64,000 nt of DNA from Ischnura elegans (GCF_921293095.1 NC_060254.1:7192001-7256000); one strand, 5' to 3'. Positions 21,996 to 33,712 are shown, counted from the first letter of the stretch. Numbers and translations are program-made. The notes: generated from the letters alone by a model not told the origin.

Positions 21996-24455
21996 ATCTA
22001 CATCTACATCTACACAAAACCCCGCAAGCCACCTAAAAGGCGTGTGGCAGGGGGTGTTAGGACACCTGCCGATTACAGCTTAAAAAAATTAAGTTCTCTA
22101 ACGAAGTTGGGACTATCGTTTATTAAAGTTCTTAATGGTTAGGGGGAAAAACGAATTCCCATATCTATCTGTTCGGCAAAACATCTCTCTTAATTTATCG
22201 CTTCTATCGGACCTGGAAATATAGTGTGGCTCTAATATTATGTTCCCTTGTCGCTCTTAAAGATATCCATTCTCAATTGTTCAAGCAATCTAAGCCAAGC
22301 GCGCAGCCTCAGAGTCTCCAACGGCTCCCAGCGTAATCCGCTTAACATCTGGGTAACACTGTCTGTATGCCCGTAGCAGTTTTTGACGAAACGCGCAGCC
22401 TTTCTTTGTATTTTATTCAGCTCGCGGACTAAGTCTTTCTGCACTGCATCCCATACGCTCGCTGCATATTCAAGGTGCGGTCGGACGAGTGAGAAATAGC
22501 ACCTTTCTTTTACTTCTCATCCGAAAATCTTCCCACAATACGCTTGACGAATCCTAATTTCTTCAGGGCTATGCCGCAAATATTCTTTATATGTGTTTCC
22601 CACGTGAGGTTCGAGGTTATCGTAACTCCCAGGTACTTCACTTCGTCTGTTGCCTTTATGTTAATACCATCCACAGCATAAACATGGTTAGAGTTGTACG
22701 AATTCCGAAAAAAATGTACCGTCATGCATTTGCTCAGATTAAGTTCGAGTCCCAACTCTTCGCTCCACAAATGAACGTTGTTTAAGTCCGATGATAGAGT
22801 TTCATAGTCTATTGCTAGTTAATGTATATAATGAACAACAGGGGGCCAATTACGCTTCCTTGTCGAACACCTGAAGTCACTTTAACTATATCAGAGCTAA
22901 TTCCGTCAAGGACTACTTTTTGTTTACGATCACTCAGAAAGTCCGATGATAGTATTTCATAGTCGGAATGATCACGAATTTCGCGATTGATGACAGAGTC
23001 GTCAGAAAATAAACGTATCTTACCGCTAATGCGGGAGCAGAGATCATTTATGTATAAAATGAATAACAGGAGGCCGATTACGCTTCCTTGTGGAACACCT
23101 GATGCAACTTTTACAACATCAGAGCTAATTCCGTCAAGAACTACATTTTGTTTACGATCACTGAAAAATTCGCGTATCCAGTTTAGAACTTTTTTGTTTA
23201 ATCCGCATGACTGTAATTTGAATAAAAGTTTGTTGCGAGTTTCAGTGTCGGAAGCTTTCTTAAAATCTAGAAATAGTGCTTCAACTTGTCTATTCGATTC
23301 ACCAGATTTTATAACGTCGTGAAAAAAGAGCGCGAGCTGTGTTTCGCATGATCTACCTTTTCGGAATCCGTTCTGACAGTCATGGAGGAAGTTACGTCTG
23401 TCCAAGAAAGTTATGATATTGCTAACGACGATATGCTCAAGTATCTTGCCTATAACCGATGTTAATGGAATCGGACGGTAGTTGCCGGGGTCATGTCTGT
23501 TTCCCTTTTTGAATATGGGTGTAACGTTTGCAAATTCCCCCTCTAGTGGTAACTTCCCTTCGGAGAATGACTTCTAGAATATGATCTCTAAGTAAGGTGC
23601 AATATGTGAAGCTAACTCCTTGAAAACACGCGCGGGTATTCCCTCCGGACCCCGAGATTTACTATTCTTAATCGATTGTAGTTGTTTAGTTATCCCATAA
23701 CGTTGTATAGATATTTCTTCCATCGATTCCTCAGTATATGGGATGTCGAAATTAATTTGAGAATCGTCAGTAGTGTATACACTTTCGAAGTGGGAATTTA
23801 AAGTGTTACCTTTGTCAATATTTTCGGTGACAAGTTTACCATCTTTACCTAATAACGAATCTACGGTTGAATGTTTTCCCTGAAATTCTCTCGCGTGCGA
23901 CAAAAAGGATTTCGGATTTTCTTCGAGTAATTCACCGAGTACTTTTTTCTTAAACTATTGCATTGCAGTTCGCAATGATTTCTTGGTTATTGAGCGTTGT
24001 GCAACGTAACTTTCTTTAGCTTCAAATTCCTTCAATTTATTACGCGTCGTAAATGACTTTCTGATACAAGTTGTAGTATAGTTTTCTCTGTTTCCTAAGT
24101 TCCCTTCTGACATCCTTGTTGTACCAGCGTGGTTCCTTATTATTACATTTCAGTTTTTGCTGAATATGTTGGTAGATTGTTTGGCGCAGAATTTCTAAAA
24201 AGTGATTCCATGTTACATCTGTGCTTAGGTCTTTTGATATAGCTACGAATTTTTTGTAGGATTGATTAAGCATCTTGCCAAATTTAGTGAAGTTGCATTT
24301 ATCAAATAAGTAAATATTGCGTTTTGGTTTTACGTCTGACGCTACATCAATTTTTAACGTTGGAAAGATTACTCTGTGATCGCTTATTCCGTCAATAATA
24401 TCGACTTGTTTTTATATATTAGGAGGTTCAGGTAGCAGCACTGCAGAAAGTTTTC
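21996..24455 (-). mobile_element. non-LTR retrotransposon (LINE), 5'-truncated, broken
   Basis: Minus-strand order: the end of an endonuclease domain (about 24450-24300, QVDIIDGISDHRVIF); a linker (24273-24040, LKCNNKEPRWYNKDVRRELR); a pre-RT segment (23903-23574, SIKNSKSRGPEGIPARVFKE); the RT core (23405-22815: CQNGFRKGRSCETQLALFF, VASGVPQGSVIG, then LFSDDS in place of the usual FADD); the thumb (22770-22510, LELNLSKCMTVHF, VKYLGVTITSNLTWETHIKN); and a C-terminal block (22444-22238, NKIQRKAARFVKNCYGHTDS). The 3' tail at 22000-22060 has the TACATCTACATC and GCAAGCCACCT signature. Frameshifts and stops interrupt it. It looks like a CR1/L2/Jockey-group element; I am not sure of the clade. A repeated segment inside the RT is described separately. 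Confidence 0.85.
22789..23165 (-). repeat. internal duplication inside the LINE reverse transcriptase
   Basis: The block encoding SDRKQNVVLDGISSDVVKVA and SGVPQGSVIG, with the following ILYIN, appears twice (around 23165-23040 and 22940-22815). The second copy is diverged (VTSGVRQGSVIG, IIYIN). The junction motif TCCGATGATAG(A/T) also occurs twice (22789 and 22943). The inserted copy separates FSDDS from the downstream thumb, so this copy cannot encode a normal RT. Confidence 0.7.
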
Positions 24456-24648
24456 AATAATGGTGTCGCTCGAAGATATTTTTCGGAGACTTCTTCTATC
24501 GTCGGACCCAATAGAATCCTCGTTAATTCGAGTCGATTCGAATGACGGAAATGTGAAGGCACCTAAAGGAGCTTGGAACCTCCTTCTGATTGACGAGAAC
24601 GCAGAGTCGGTTTGAGACGAGATTGATTCAGATGACGAAGACCTATAA

Positions 24649-25717
24649 CTGTATTTACTCAGGCATGCATTATTTCCATTTCATTAGTCATTCATTTCAG
24701 ATACAGAAATGTGGTTTTAACTTCTAATGAAAATAATCGAAAAATACTTGCATTAATTTCCGTGGAATACATTGATAAAATCCATAGCATTAATATTATA
24801 TAGATACCGCGCATCGATACATATTCTGCGGTGTATCGATACATCACGGCAAAGTTGTTTAGGGTTATGTATCGAAGTTTCTAAGTCATTGATAGTACTT
24901 GTATGAATATTATAAGCGTTTAACATGCTGCGCTTTTAATATTAAAATTAGGGACTTGTTACTGTTTCCGCTATTTTGTTTTAAGAGAATCCCCTGATTG
25001 TTGTAGAGCAAAAATAACATTTAATTCGGATCAAGGAGGTAAAAATAAATAGAAATCGAAAAAATCGTGGATCTACGTTGAATAATAATGGAGACATTGG
25101 TTATGCCAAGCTTTTTTCGATTTCCGCCCACTGCGCGGCGGTATATGCAATTGACTCCTTCATTGCGAGAGCGAAAATTCTAATTACGAATTACTGAGAG
25201 CGCCGAAAAATGAAGCCCTCTGCTAATGGATAGTATATACCGCTCATGCAGAGAGTTAGGATAAAATTACGGCATTCAACGTTATAAAAAGCCATAACAA
25301 TTATTTTGATCCATATATTGCATGTCGTTTCAACAGCGCATCCTTATTCAAGTACGCGATTAATCAAGTATTTTAACACTGATTAAGGATTCGAGTTACG
25401 GTTAAGTTGAATAAATAATCGACTTTTTGAAAATAAATTTTAAAAATTTAAATCGAAAATCGATTCAGAATACTAATTTACAAAATTAAAAAGCATTCAT
25501 GGATCATCCAACTTCTACAAATGCTTAGGGTGGCATGTGAGCCCGTTAATGGGAAAATATAATCTTCGATGTCGCGTCGTAGTTCCTCATTCTCAGGTTC
25601 ATTGAAAATCCTTAAAATATTATAGAAAAAGAAAAATAATACCAATTTAACTGACTTGAATGGATGGGGTAGGGTTGCTGTAGTGATTCCTTGAATAGGG
25701 TAGAAAAAATACTTCCT
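24649..25717. other. AT-rich spacer
   Basis: No gene. It contains TATCGATA at 24834-24841, which matches the DREF-type element known from flies, within a short inverted array of ATCGATAC motifs. The significance is doubtful. Confidence 0.3.
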
Positions 25718-25795
25718 CCGCTGCGATTTGAGACTAGGTCACTCTTCGATAAAGTTCCAGACCATTCGCTTTAACCAACTACGCCACGGTTATTG
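25718..25795 (-). repeat. tRNA-like sequence, probable SINE head
   Basis: On the minus strand TGGCGTAGTTGG (25786-25775) is a perfect pol III A box. GTCTCAAATCGC (25734-25723) is a degenerate B box (consensus GGTTCGANTCC) at tRNA-like spacing. No acceptor stem closes, so it is not a functional tRNA. A SINE body was not delimited. Confidence 0.5.
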
Positions 25796-26129
25796 TTGGG
25801 AATGAGTGTTTATCTAGGTCTTTACACGCGATTATCCTTTAAAAATGGGCCTACCGGAAAGAAACTTTTGACAGTTCATCTATATTTACTGTATATAGTC
25901 AGATAAACATCTTTGTTCAAATCGCGAACGTAACTCGCCTTGTAAACAGGCAAGCCCCCATTTACTTTTCAAGAGTGCTGCCGTAATAATGCTGGAGAAG
26001 ACCATTTCTCTCCGTTGCGTTGGTAACTTTCCTATCACTACCTCAAAAGCCCTAATAAGAACTCCGTCACGCCCAGCCAGAATATTAGAATTCGATCGCA
26101 TTCCGAATGGAACTTGATCTCATTTGGAT

Positions 26130-26530
26130 TAACTTGTTATCACTGACATGAGTCCTAAGTAATCATGTGACTACTCATTGTTCGCTTTATCTAAATAATC
26201 GATAGGATACTCAAGTAAAAATGATAGATTTCTTTGGGTACACCCACAATAAGAGTACTCACGTGATGAGTTGAGTACTTAGTTCTCATACGAGTATTCA
26301 TTATTCGTTTGGGTAATCGAGTAATGGCTTGTGTACCCACTTAATCATTCGAGTACCACAGTGAATTAGGATACGATGGGCATTAAAGTCAGCGCACCCA
26401 GTATATGAGTACTCCCGTAGTTATTAGAGTTCTCGATAATCATCCCGGAACTTAGTATACTGAAGTAATGATTTGATTACCGAAAGAATCGATCGAGTTC
26501 TCGGATTCCAATGAGTCATTACTTGCGTCC
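26130..26530. repeat. degenerate GAGTACT-rich region
   Basis: Variants of GAGTACTC, ACTCAAGTA, GAGTAATG and TGAGTACTT recur every 15-30 bp on both strands over about 400 bp. No fixed period is seen. It looks like an eroded short tandem repeat or a cluster of palindromic sites. Confidence 0.4.
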
Positions 26531-27139
26531 AATCCCTACTTGAGGGATTATTCTTCAGTTTTCCCTCCACTACGAGTCTTAAACAAAGAGCGATGTCTCA
26601 ATTTCTATTTCTTCCTGTCGTCCATTAGAATGTAAATCCTCATCATCATGGCTCAAAAATCCCCAAATTGGTTTTACGCAGATCTCCATTCCGTTCCATC
26701 CGCTAACCTTTTCGTTCCTACGTCTTTCTTCTCTTATACACCCCTGATTTCTTGTACTTTCTAACTATGTTAACTAACTCCGTCCTTTGCCTTTCCTTAA
26801 TTCCAATTATCTGTCCATAGTTGTCTTCGTAAGAATATAATGCCTCCCGACGCGGCCTGCTGAGTTGCCCTGCCTTATTATCGTTTTTAGAAGACCTTTT
26901 CACTGGCTTATCTTAGCACTTAATCGTTACTTATTGGGTGAATACATTATATATTCATCAATTTTAAGTGGCATCGTATTTCGAATGTCTCCACTTTTTC
27001 CTACATTATAAATGAAATATAGAACGAGATGTAGGAATGTTGGTGGTTGCTTTTGGGAAATGCTGCGTAGGTTACATCATATGCCCGACGTTTCACTGCT
27101 ACTGGGAGCGTTTTCAAGAGAATCGGAAAAATTAAGTTC

Positions 27140-27250
27140 TATCTAGTATTAAGGATGGCGAGTTTTTCGGCGGACGGATCTCCTATCAAATTGAGGTTCT
27201 CAGTGATGGACGCTGCCAATCGCTGAGGGTTTTTATTTTTCATATTATTT
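27140..27250. repeat. dispersed repeat pair, copy A
   Basis: TATCTAGTATT(A/G)AGGA, GGCG(G)ACGGATCTCCTATCAAAT, (T)CAGTGATG and GCTGAGGGTTTTTATTTTTC are shared in order with 28902-29017. The copies are in the same orientation about 1.76 kb apart, so they could be the ends of one element or two scattered copies. Confidence 0.6.
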
Positions 27251-27256
27251 ATTTTA

Positions 27257-27407
27257 TAAAATAAAATATGTTACTTTGTTCTATTACACATTTTATTTTA
27301 AATAGCACGGCCCGGGATTCTGCATATTACGCTATCATCATGTGCAGAAACCCGGGTCGTACTATTTAAAATAAAGTGTGGAACAGAACAAAGTAATTTA
27401 TTTTATG
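27257..27407. repeat. long inverted repeat (stem-loop), about 65-bp arms
   Basis: The left arm ATGTTACTTTGTTCTATTAC ... AAATAGCACGGCCCGGG pairs with the right arm CCCGGGTCGTACTATTTAAA ... GAACAGAACAAAGTAATTTA. The spacer is about 15 bp. Several compensable mismatches remain. It lies just after repeat copy A and is probably a MITE or foldback element. No target duplication was recognised. Confidence 0.7.
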
Positions 27408-28901
27408 GTGATGCAGCTCCACAAAGTAACGCCCGAGACCGTGTCTTATATTATTCATTTTAATTTATAATTTTTCTTATTATTTGTTTCCCCATTCTCT
27501 TGTAAACCCTCCTTGTAGGAGGAATGATCCGTCGAGCAATTAATGTTACCTACGCTGCGTTTCCCGAAAACCACCACAAACATTGATAAACGAAGCTGAG
27601 ATGCGTAGAAATATTAATATGGGTGAAACAGGGTGCAGAAATAATTGCGTCTCGAAATTTTAACCCTTGGTTGCTGATTCCAATGGATGCTTATGTTGCC
27701 AATGACGTTCACGTCGTAAACGCACCGTTTTTAACTACAAAAGCTTAAGAGCCAAACGCTTCGATTAACCGCGAGTTTGCTGTGTTGCCAGATGTTGTCG
27801 ATAACTCATGACTTCGAATGTTTTAGCCTGCCGGAGATCACGATATGTCCAAGGCATCCGGCAACAGGACAAACTCGCAGACAATTGGAACGCTTGGCTC
27901 AAAGTTTCTGTGGTTTAAAAAATGGCGCGTTTTCGACATAAACATCATTAGTTAAATTTGGTTCCTACTGGCAACAGCTATCCAGGACAAAGTTTCGTGG
28001 CACGATTTTTCTCCATCCTGTGGAGTGAGAAAATGCACCGGAGAATTCGCATTCGGAAAACTTAGTTTTATTCCGTTTGCCAACTTTCATACGAAAGAGA
28101 TTATCTTCATGTCAGTAAGTGGCCAGTCTCTTCGCGTTTATCTTTTAATTTCTTCACGAACAGTTTTTTAGCGATGACCTATCTGCGTGACATCATCAAC
28201 ACGGAGGAACAAAATATTATGATTGGACCTCAAAACTGTCCTTAAGTGTTAGCCTTACTCAATTCACTATTTATTTTTCACCTCTAATGTCTTATTTCTG
28301 GCACAATTTAATTAAGATTTTTGTTTAGAACTGTTTTCACGCCCTACTAATTAATTATTTCGCTTTGGAAAGATAAATACGTGGCAACAGATAAATTATT
28401 TATGGTATGATCATAATTTCCGAACCTTGGAAATGATCTTATATTTCCCCGAGAAATATTTTGCTACTCTTTTGACAGAATTTGAACAATTTATGATTCA
28501 GAGCCATGCGTCGTTCAAGGCTTCGAAAATTGAATGATAACGAGCCTACATATGGAAAATATATGTCATGGGAAGTTACTTAATTTTTCTGACATTTTGT
28601 CATTGTTTGATGCCTAAAAGAAATCGACTTATATAATTATAGTTACGAGAACACGTAAAAACTGGCTAAAATATTACATGGTAGATATAGGTTTTTAATG
28701 GAAATAACTACATGGCATGTGTCTTTAATTGAATAATTTATTGCAATATGTACTGGCTTTTTAAGCAACTGAAAAACTTACAATATAATTTTTATTTTAT
28801 GTATTCCAGGGTGAAGGAAGGCAGCCGTTTTTCCGGAGTATAAGGTTGAGCTATTATATGAAGAATTATGGATGCTCACACAATGAAGGAGACACAAGAT
28901 G
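27408..28901. other. spacer between the repeat pair
   Basis: No ORF or motif recognised. If the flanking repeats are ends of one element, this would be its interior, but no coding relic was found in it. Confidence 0.35.
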
Positions 28902-29017
28902 TATCTAGTATTGAGGAAGGCGTATTTGCGGCGGGCGGATCTCCTATCAAATCCAGGTTATCAGTGATGAGCGGGACGCTGTTCATTGCTGAGGGTTTTT
29001 ATTTTTCATATTATTGA
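28902..29017. repeat. dispersed repeat pair, copy B
   Basis: Counterpart of 27140-27250 with the same block order (GGGCGGATCTCCTATCAAAT, CAGTGATG, GCTGAGGGTTTTTATTTTTC). Confidence 0.6.
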
Positions 29018-29820
29018 GTGATTTAGTAAATAATATGTGTTTTCCCTTCACGGAGTTCATCCAAACAAAAGATCATGATCATGGTATATACCAAGGTATG
29101 AAGGTAAAATGAGGTCTCTCTTTGAATAGCGTGTTTCAAGAGGGGCCACCTGGTCGCATGAGTTGAATTCAGCTCATGGTAAAATAGGGCCCTGAGAGTC
29201 AAAAACATATTGACTCTTGAACTACATTGGTATTTTTATGAGATATCTCGTGAACGAAAAATGCACTAAAGTGCACATGGTGAAAGATAAAATTTGCAAA
29301 AGGGGCCAAAAATCCTTAAGGTACCGAAATGTGCACAAAATATGCTTAAATGAGGAAAATGAAGCATATTTTGGGAACAAATAACACATATAAATTTGAA
29401 AAAAGGTATTAATACCTATTGGGAAAAGTGGTATGACATTGGTATGGTATTGGGGAAGACTATGGTATTGCTCATTCGGTGTCGTATTTTTTGGTAACTT
29501 GCATTTATGTACTGTATCTACTTATAAGGTCATGAGCACTAACCCCTCTATTCCAGAACTGCGGAGAAGAGCTCGAAGAAAGAAGAAATACAAGCGATAT
29601 GCGTGCGAACCTTTTGCGTTCGTTTTATGCGATGCATTGCGTGATTTAGCGATATTGCCTTTTGATCGTATGAACGGCAAAAGGCTGCGTCTGATGCGTG
29701 TGACATCCACACTAAGGAGATGAAGTTAGAAGACTCCAGGACAGCAGAACCCCACTAGGAGGAGATCGAGTGACTTAGATTAGATTTGGGCCCTTTGTAC
29801 TTGATGTTAATTGTGACAAA
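29018..29820. other. spacer upstream of the tandem array
   Basis: An open frame at 29433-29723 holds a basic stretch (RRRARRKKKYKRYACEPFAF) but matches no family I know. It is directly followed by the 320-bp array and may be part of the same repeat locus. Confidence 0.3.
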
Positions 29821-31270
29821 CCGAGGTTTTTCATGCGCTGTAAACCATTGCAGTATACGGGGAAGATACTGTGTCACCGGGATGGAAAAGTGGTGATTTC
29901 CTCCTGGTGCCATGATGACTTCCCGTGTATTGAAGTGGAGCGTATGCGATTCCTCGGGGGAAGGGTGATTTATTTTCCTTGTCTGAATTCTCTCTCCAGG
30001 CTCAAGTCATCGGAACTTCACGTGAAGAGGACCCCAGCTTCAAAACTAGGTTAGCTTTTTGGCCATTATGGCTATGAATCAAAGCGTCGAGTAAGGCTAG
30101 GTCTTTTAGCTTGCGTTAATTTTAGTTTTTTTTGTCGGACCGAGGTTTTGCTTGCGCTGTAAACCACTGCAGTATACGGGGATGAAACTGTGTCACTTGG
30201 ATGGAAAAGTGGTGATTTCCTCCTGGTGTTATGGTGACTTCCCGTGTATTGTAGTGGAGCGTATGCGATTCCTCGGGGGAAGGGTGATTTATTTTCCTTG
30301 TATGTACTCTCTCTCCAGGCTCAAGTCATCGGAACTTCACGTGAAGAGGACCCCAGCTTCAAAACTAGGTTAGCTTTTGGGCCATTATGGCTATGAATCA
30401 TAGCGTCCAGTAAGGCTAGGTCTTTTAGCTTGCGTTAATTTTAGTTTTTTTTGTGTCGAACCGAGGTTTTGCTTGCGCTGTAAACCACTGCAGTATACGG
30501 GGATAAAACTGTGTCACTGGGATGGAAAAGTGGTGATTTCCTCCTGGTGTTATGGTGACTTCCCGTGTATTGTAGTGGAGCGTATGCGATTCCTCGGGGG
30601 AAGGGTGATTTATTTTCCTTGTATGTACTCTCTCTCCAGGCTCAAGTCATCGGAACTTCACGTGAAGAGGACCCCAGCTTCAAAACTAGGTTAGCTTTTG
30701 GGCCATTAAGGCTATGAATCATAGCGTCGAGTAAGGCTAGGTCTTTTAGCTTGCGTTAATTTTAATTTTTTTTGTGTCGACCCGAGGTTTTGCTTGCGCT
30801 GAAAACCACTACAGTATACGGGGATGAAAATGTGTCACTGGGATGGAAAAGTGGTGATTTCCTCCTGGTGCCATGGTGACTTCCAGTTAATTTGAGTGGA
30901 GCGTATGCGATTCCTTGGGGGAAGGGTGATTTATTTTCCTTGTATGTACTCTCTCTCCAGGCTCAAGTCATCGGAACTTCACGTGAAGAGGACCCCAGCT
31001 TCAAAACTAGGTTAGCTTTTGGGCCATTATGGCTATGAATCATAGCGTCGAGTAAGGCTAGGTCCTTTAGCTTGCGTTAATTTTAGTTTTTTTTTGTCGA
31101 ACCGAGGTTTTGCTTGTGCTGTAAACCATTGCGCTATACGGGGATGAGACTGTGCCACTGGGAGAGAAAAGTGGTCATTTCCTCCTGGTGTTATGGTGAC
31201 TTCCCGTGTATTGCAGTGGAGCGTATGCGATTCCTTGGGGGAAGGGTGATTTATTTTCCTTGAATGTACT
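29821..31270 (+). repeat. tandem array, five units of about 320 bp
   Basis: CCGAGGTTTT starts units at 29821, 30140, 30461, 30782 and 31102 (spacing 319, 321, 321, 320). The fifth unit stops after about 165 bp, at TTATTTTCCTTGAATGTACT. Units 2 and 3 are nearly identical; units 1, 4 and 5 carry more changes. Units 1-3 each hold an open frame of 73 codons (29833, 30152, 30473) containing MRFLGGRVIYFPC and LKSSELHVKRTPASKLG. In unit 4 a TGA interrupts it. The frame is probably incidental to a young satellite, but conservation should be tested. Confidence 0.9.
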
Positions 31271-32290
31271 AACCCGCTCTCTCCCCATCCTGAAGACGTC
31301 TCATTGGTCGAAGAAATGAAGACGTCGTAAGATATACGGAATCAGAGCACAGAAGAAGGAACGAGCCATCCCCGAAATCTGCCTATTGAATTCGGTATGA
31401 AGGAAATTTTTTAATAAATGCAACTAGCGCATCTTCTTTTTGTGTTGATTTTAATATTGTTATAGCTATCGAGATGATGCAATTATATTATTAGAAGAGA
31501 AATAATTTCTCCAATATACTACTCTGGTTCTTTATTTTCTAAACAGATTAAATTTGATATGTCTCATCTCCTTAACTCAATTCAAACCTTGATTGACAAT
31601 CTTAATCGACCTCAGTTTTATGCTGTTATAAAGTCATACTCTGGATGAGTTTACATCAACCAATTTTAGTTTCCAATTTGTCAATGAGTTATTCGACTTT
31701 AAATTCATTTTTTTGCCACATCCTACAGAGTTGTTTTAATCGTATTGCATGTTATGCCATTTATACTTTTTAAATTATTTTTTTGACTCATTTGCGTCAA
31801 TACCAGGTGATTCTACTAGCTATAAATGAACTTACATGTATTCCTTTATTCTACAAATCTCTTTATTTTGAATCATTCGTTAATAAATTTTATGATTTCC
31901 TTAAATTTCTCCCAAAGCGTTTCGGAATTCAAATTGTGTGAATACATTCTGTGTAGTTTCTTCAATTGTATATTTTTAATTTGAATTTCGTCATGACAGA
32001 AAGTATTTTTCGTCATTTGATACATATAGTGCTCTTCTTATTAATTGATCAATTTCAATGTGAATAATATTTGTTTCTGAATTCTAGTTCAATATTTACT
32101 CAGAAAATCCTAATTTGATAATAATATAGTTATTCTTCCGCTTCTTTGCCAACGGTAGCGGTGCCTTCCATTTTATCATTTTATTTGGAAAACCTGTTGT
32201 TGTTTGAATGGATGATTATCATTGCACTGCAATTGAGTTTATGAATATCTGCGAGAGAAATTCAAATATGTACCATTTTTATCTCCTCAG
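31271..32290. other. AT-rich spacer
   Basis: Nothing supported beyond a short inverted motif around GACGTC near 31298-31331 at the edge of the array. Confidence 0.35.
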
Positions 32291-32379
32291 CTGCAATTCA
32301 TCTAGAAGGATGTTGTCAGCAAGCATGTGGACCAATCACGCGAATCCGGATTCTGACTGTGCGCTGACCTCACCAAACG
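32291..32379 (+). other. candidate exon, possibly first coding
   Basis: The acceptor TTTTTATCTCCTCAG ends at 32290 and the donor CAAACG|GTAAGAAA follows 32379. The 89-nt interval has an ATG at 32310 and the frame MLSASMWTNHANPDSDCALT then SPN, leaving in phase 1. GC content and codon texture differ from the AT-rich flanks. Product not recognised. It is among the better host-exon candidates in the window. Confidence 0.35.
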
Positions 32380-33345
32380 GTAAGAAAATCATATCATTTA
32401 CTCTTTTCTGTAGATTTGTTCACTATTTAAAAAGTTTCTTATAATCATAAAAAAATAAAAGAATTATATATTTACTTTCGTTAAACTCAGTTGCGTTATG
32501 TTGCTAGATTTGTTTTTTTCCTGTTGTTTCACAATTGTGCTGCTACCGTTAGAACGAGAAGTAAAGCGTTCCTGGCAATAGTAGCTTATCTCTTGTTTTT
32601 TCTCTTTTTTTGAGTGAATGACAACTCGACAAAATAAATGAAATAATAATATTAAAAAACCCAATTGCTCATTCAATGCTTCTTTAGTATCCTTTATGAT
32701 TACAGTTAATGTGACTATATTTTCATTCGGACAGGGTCGATATCCGAAAAGCAATTTTCAATAATGATCGTAATATTACAATCAGCTGCTCCAGCAATCT
32801 CAGAATCATTTCCTATTATTAATGACTGTGAGAAAAAGAAAAGAAAAGTAGGAATTTTCATTGAACCGTAAAATGTCTGTTCCTTTTTTTCCATTAGTTT
32901 TATTTTAGGATTGATTGATCAAGTACCTAATACTGGTCATAATGTCGATAGCATGATTTACCTTTTTATTGAGAGTATCACTTCGAATCATTTCTAATTA
33001 TTTCACAAAGCCCGGATCGCACGCGTTTTTACAGCCATGCTTACTTTGCTATGGATAGAAAATTATAGTAAATTGCTGTCCAGTCACGAGAGTACTTTTT
33101 CTGATTTGCAATAGTTAAACGAATAGAAATGAATAAGCTAGGCATATATTCGACTTCTATTTTATCTATACATAGGACGTGAAATCCTTCGATCAAAAAT
33201 CACACTGCTTTTCCAATGGTTTCATCGCAATTATGATCACAATCAATTTGAATGTTCCACGCAATTTCGCTCTCCTATCCTGTAGTCTTATCATGGTGAT
33301 GATTTTCATCCCCCTTACTTCCTTCACTTCAGGACACCATCCCTT
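32380..33345. other. AT-rich spacer
   Basis: No supported feature. Confidence 0.35.
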
Positions 33346-33712
33346 CTATTTTATCCAGTCTACTCTACCAACTTCTTTTTCGAAATCCTCAGACCTTGCA
33401 TACACGTCTCCGTTATTTTCTAGCTTCCTCTCCACTAGTAATCGCGTTACCATTATTCCATTACGAGGTTTCTTACAGAGACTCTCTCCTTGAGACATTT
33501 CTTCTATGAAATGAAGCTGATATTCGCCCAAATATTCGTTTGCCCTCACTTCTATTCATCTGTGTAATATTCTCATTACAACTTTCACCTTATCTTACAT
33601 TAGGCTAATAGTCCCACAGTGTCCGCATTCTGGAGCCTTCTTCTGTTTTGGTAGCAGACTTGGATAAGTTTTCATTAAATCCTCTGGCCAACATCCCTCC
33701 TCATAGATCCTA
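33346..33712 (-). mobile_element. LINE reverse-transcriptase fragment
   Basis: Minus-strand blocks in order: CWPEDLMKTYPSLLPKQKKA, then ECGHCGTISLM (family pattern CADHRTISLISH), then VKVVMRILHR and EVRANEYLGEYQLHFIEEMS (pattern VNEYLGEDQFGFRRG), then NNGDVYARSEDFEKEVGRVD (pattern DVYVCFVDFEKAFDRVDW). This is the palm of an RT unlike that of the 21996 LINE. The key aspartate in the first catalytic motif is altered (SEDFEKEVGRVDW). Frameshifts and stops make it a relic. Confidence 0.7.

Larger units (their letters stand above)
21789..24648 (+). pseudogene. recurrent arthropod repeat-family ORF, split by a LINE
   Basis: The first part (21789-21995) contains VKHYEWYFMPLTVHKILIHG and VLPIGKLSEEALELKHKD. 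From memory this matches a multicopy arthropod protein with the pattern WYYMP.SVHKILIHG..I....PIGQLSEEA.E.RNKD. Reading stops where the LINE tail begins. The same protein resumes on the same strand on the far side: from about 24460, VSLEDIFRRLLLSSDPIESS, a stop (TGA at 24613-24615), then an acidic tail DEIDSDDEDL and a stop at 24646-24648. About ten family residues between the halves are not found. Function is unknown. The orientation and order of the halves make an insertional split by the LINE the simplest reading. Confidence 0.7.

Noticed and set aside
24834-24841. DREF-type promoter element TATCGATA
   Set aside because: A single 8-mer inside a small ATCGATAC palindrome cluster with no transcript features nearby.
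25718-25795. Functional tRNA gene
   Set aside because: A and B boxes are present, but the acceptor stem does not pair and the B box is degenerate. It is called a SINE head instead.
26130-26530. CRISPR-like array
   Set aside because: Spacing and motif are irregular and the sequence is eukaryotic in character. No array of identical repeats with unique spacers exists in the window.
33179-33493. 104-codon plus-strand frame
   Set aside because: It is antisense to a LINE reverse-transcriptase fragment on the minus strand, which explains the long opening.
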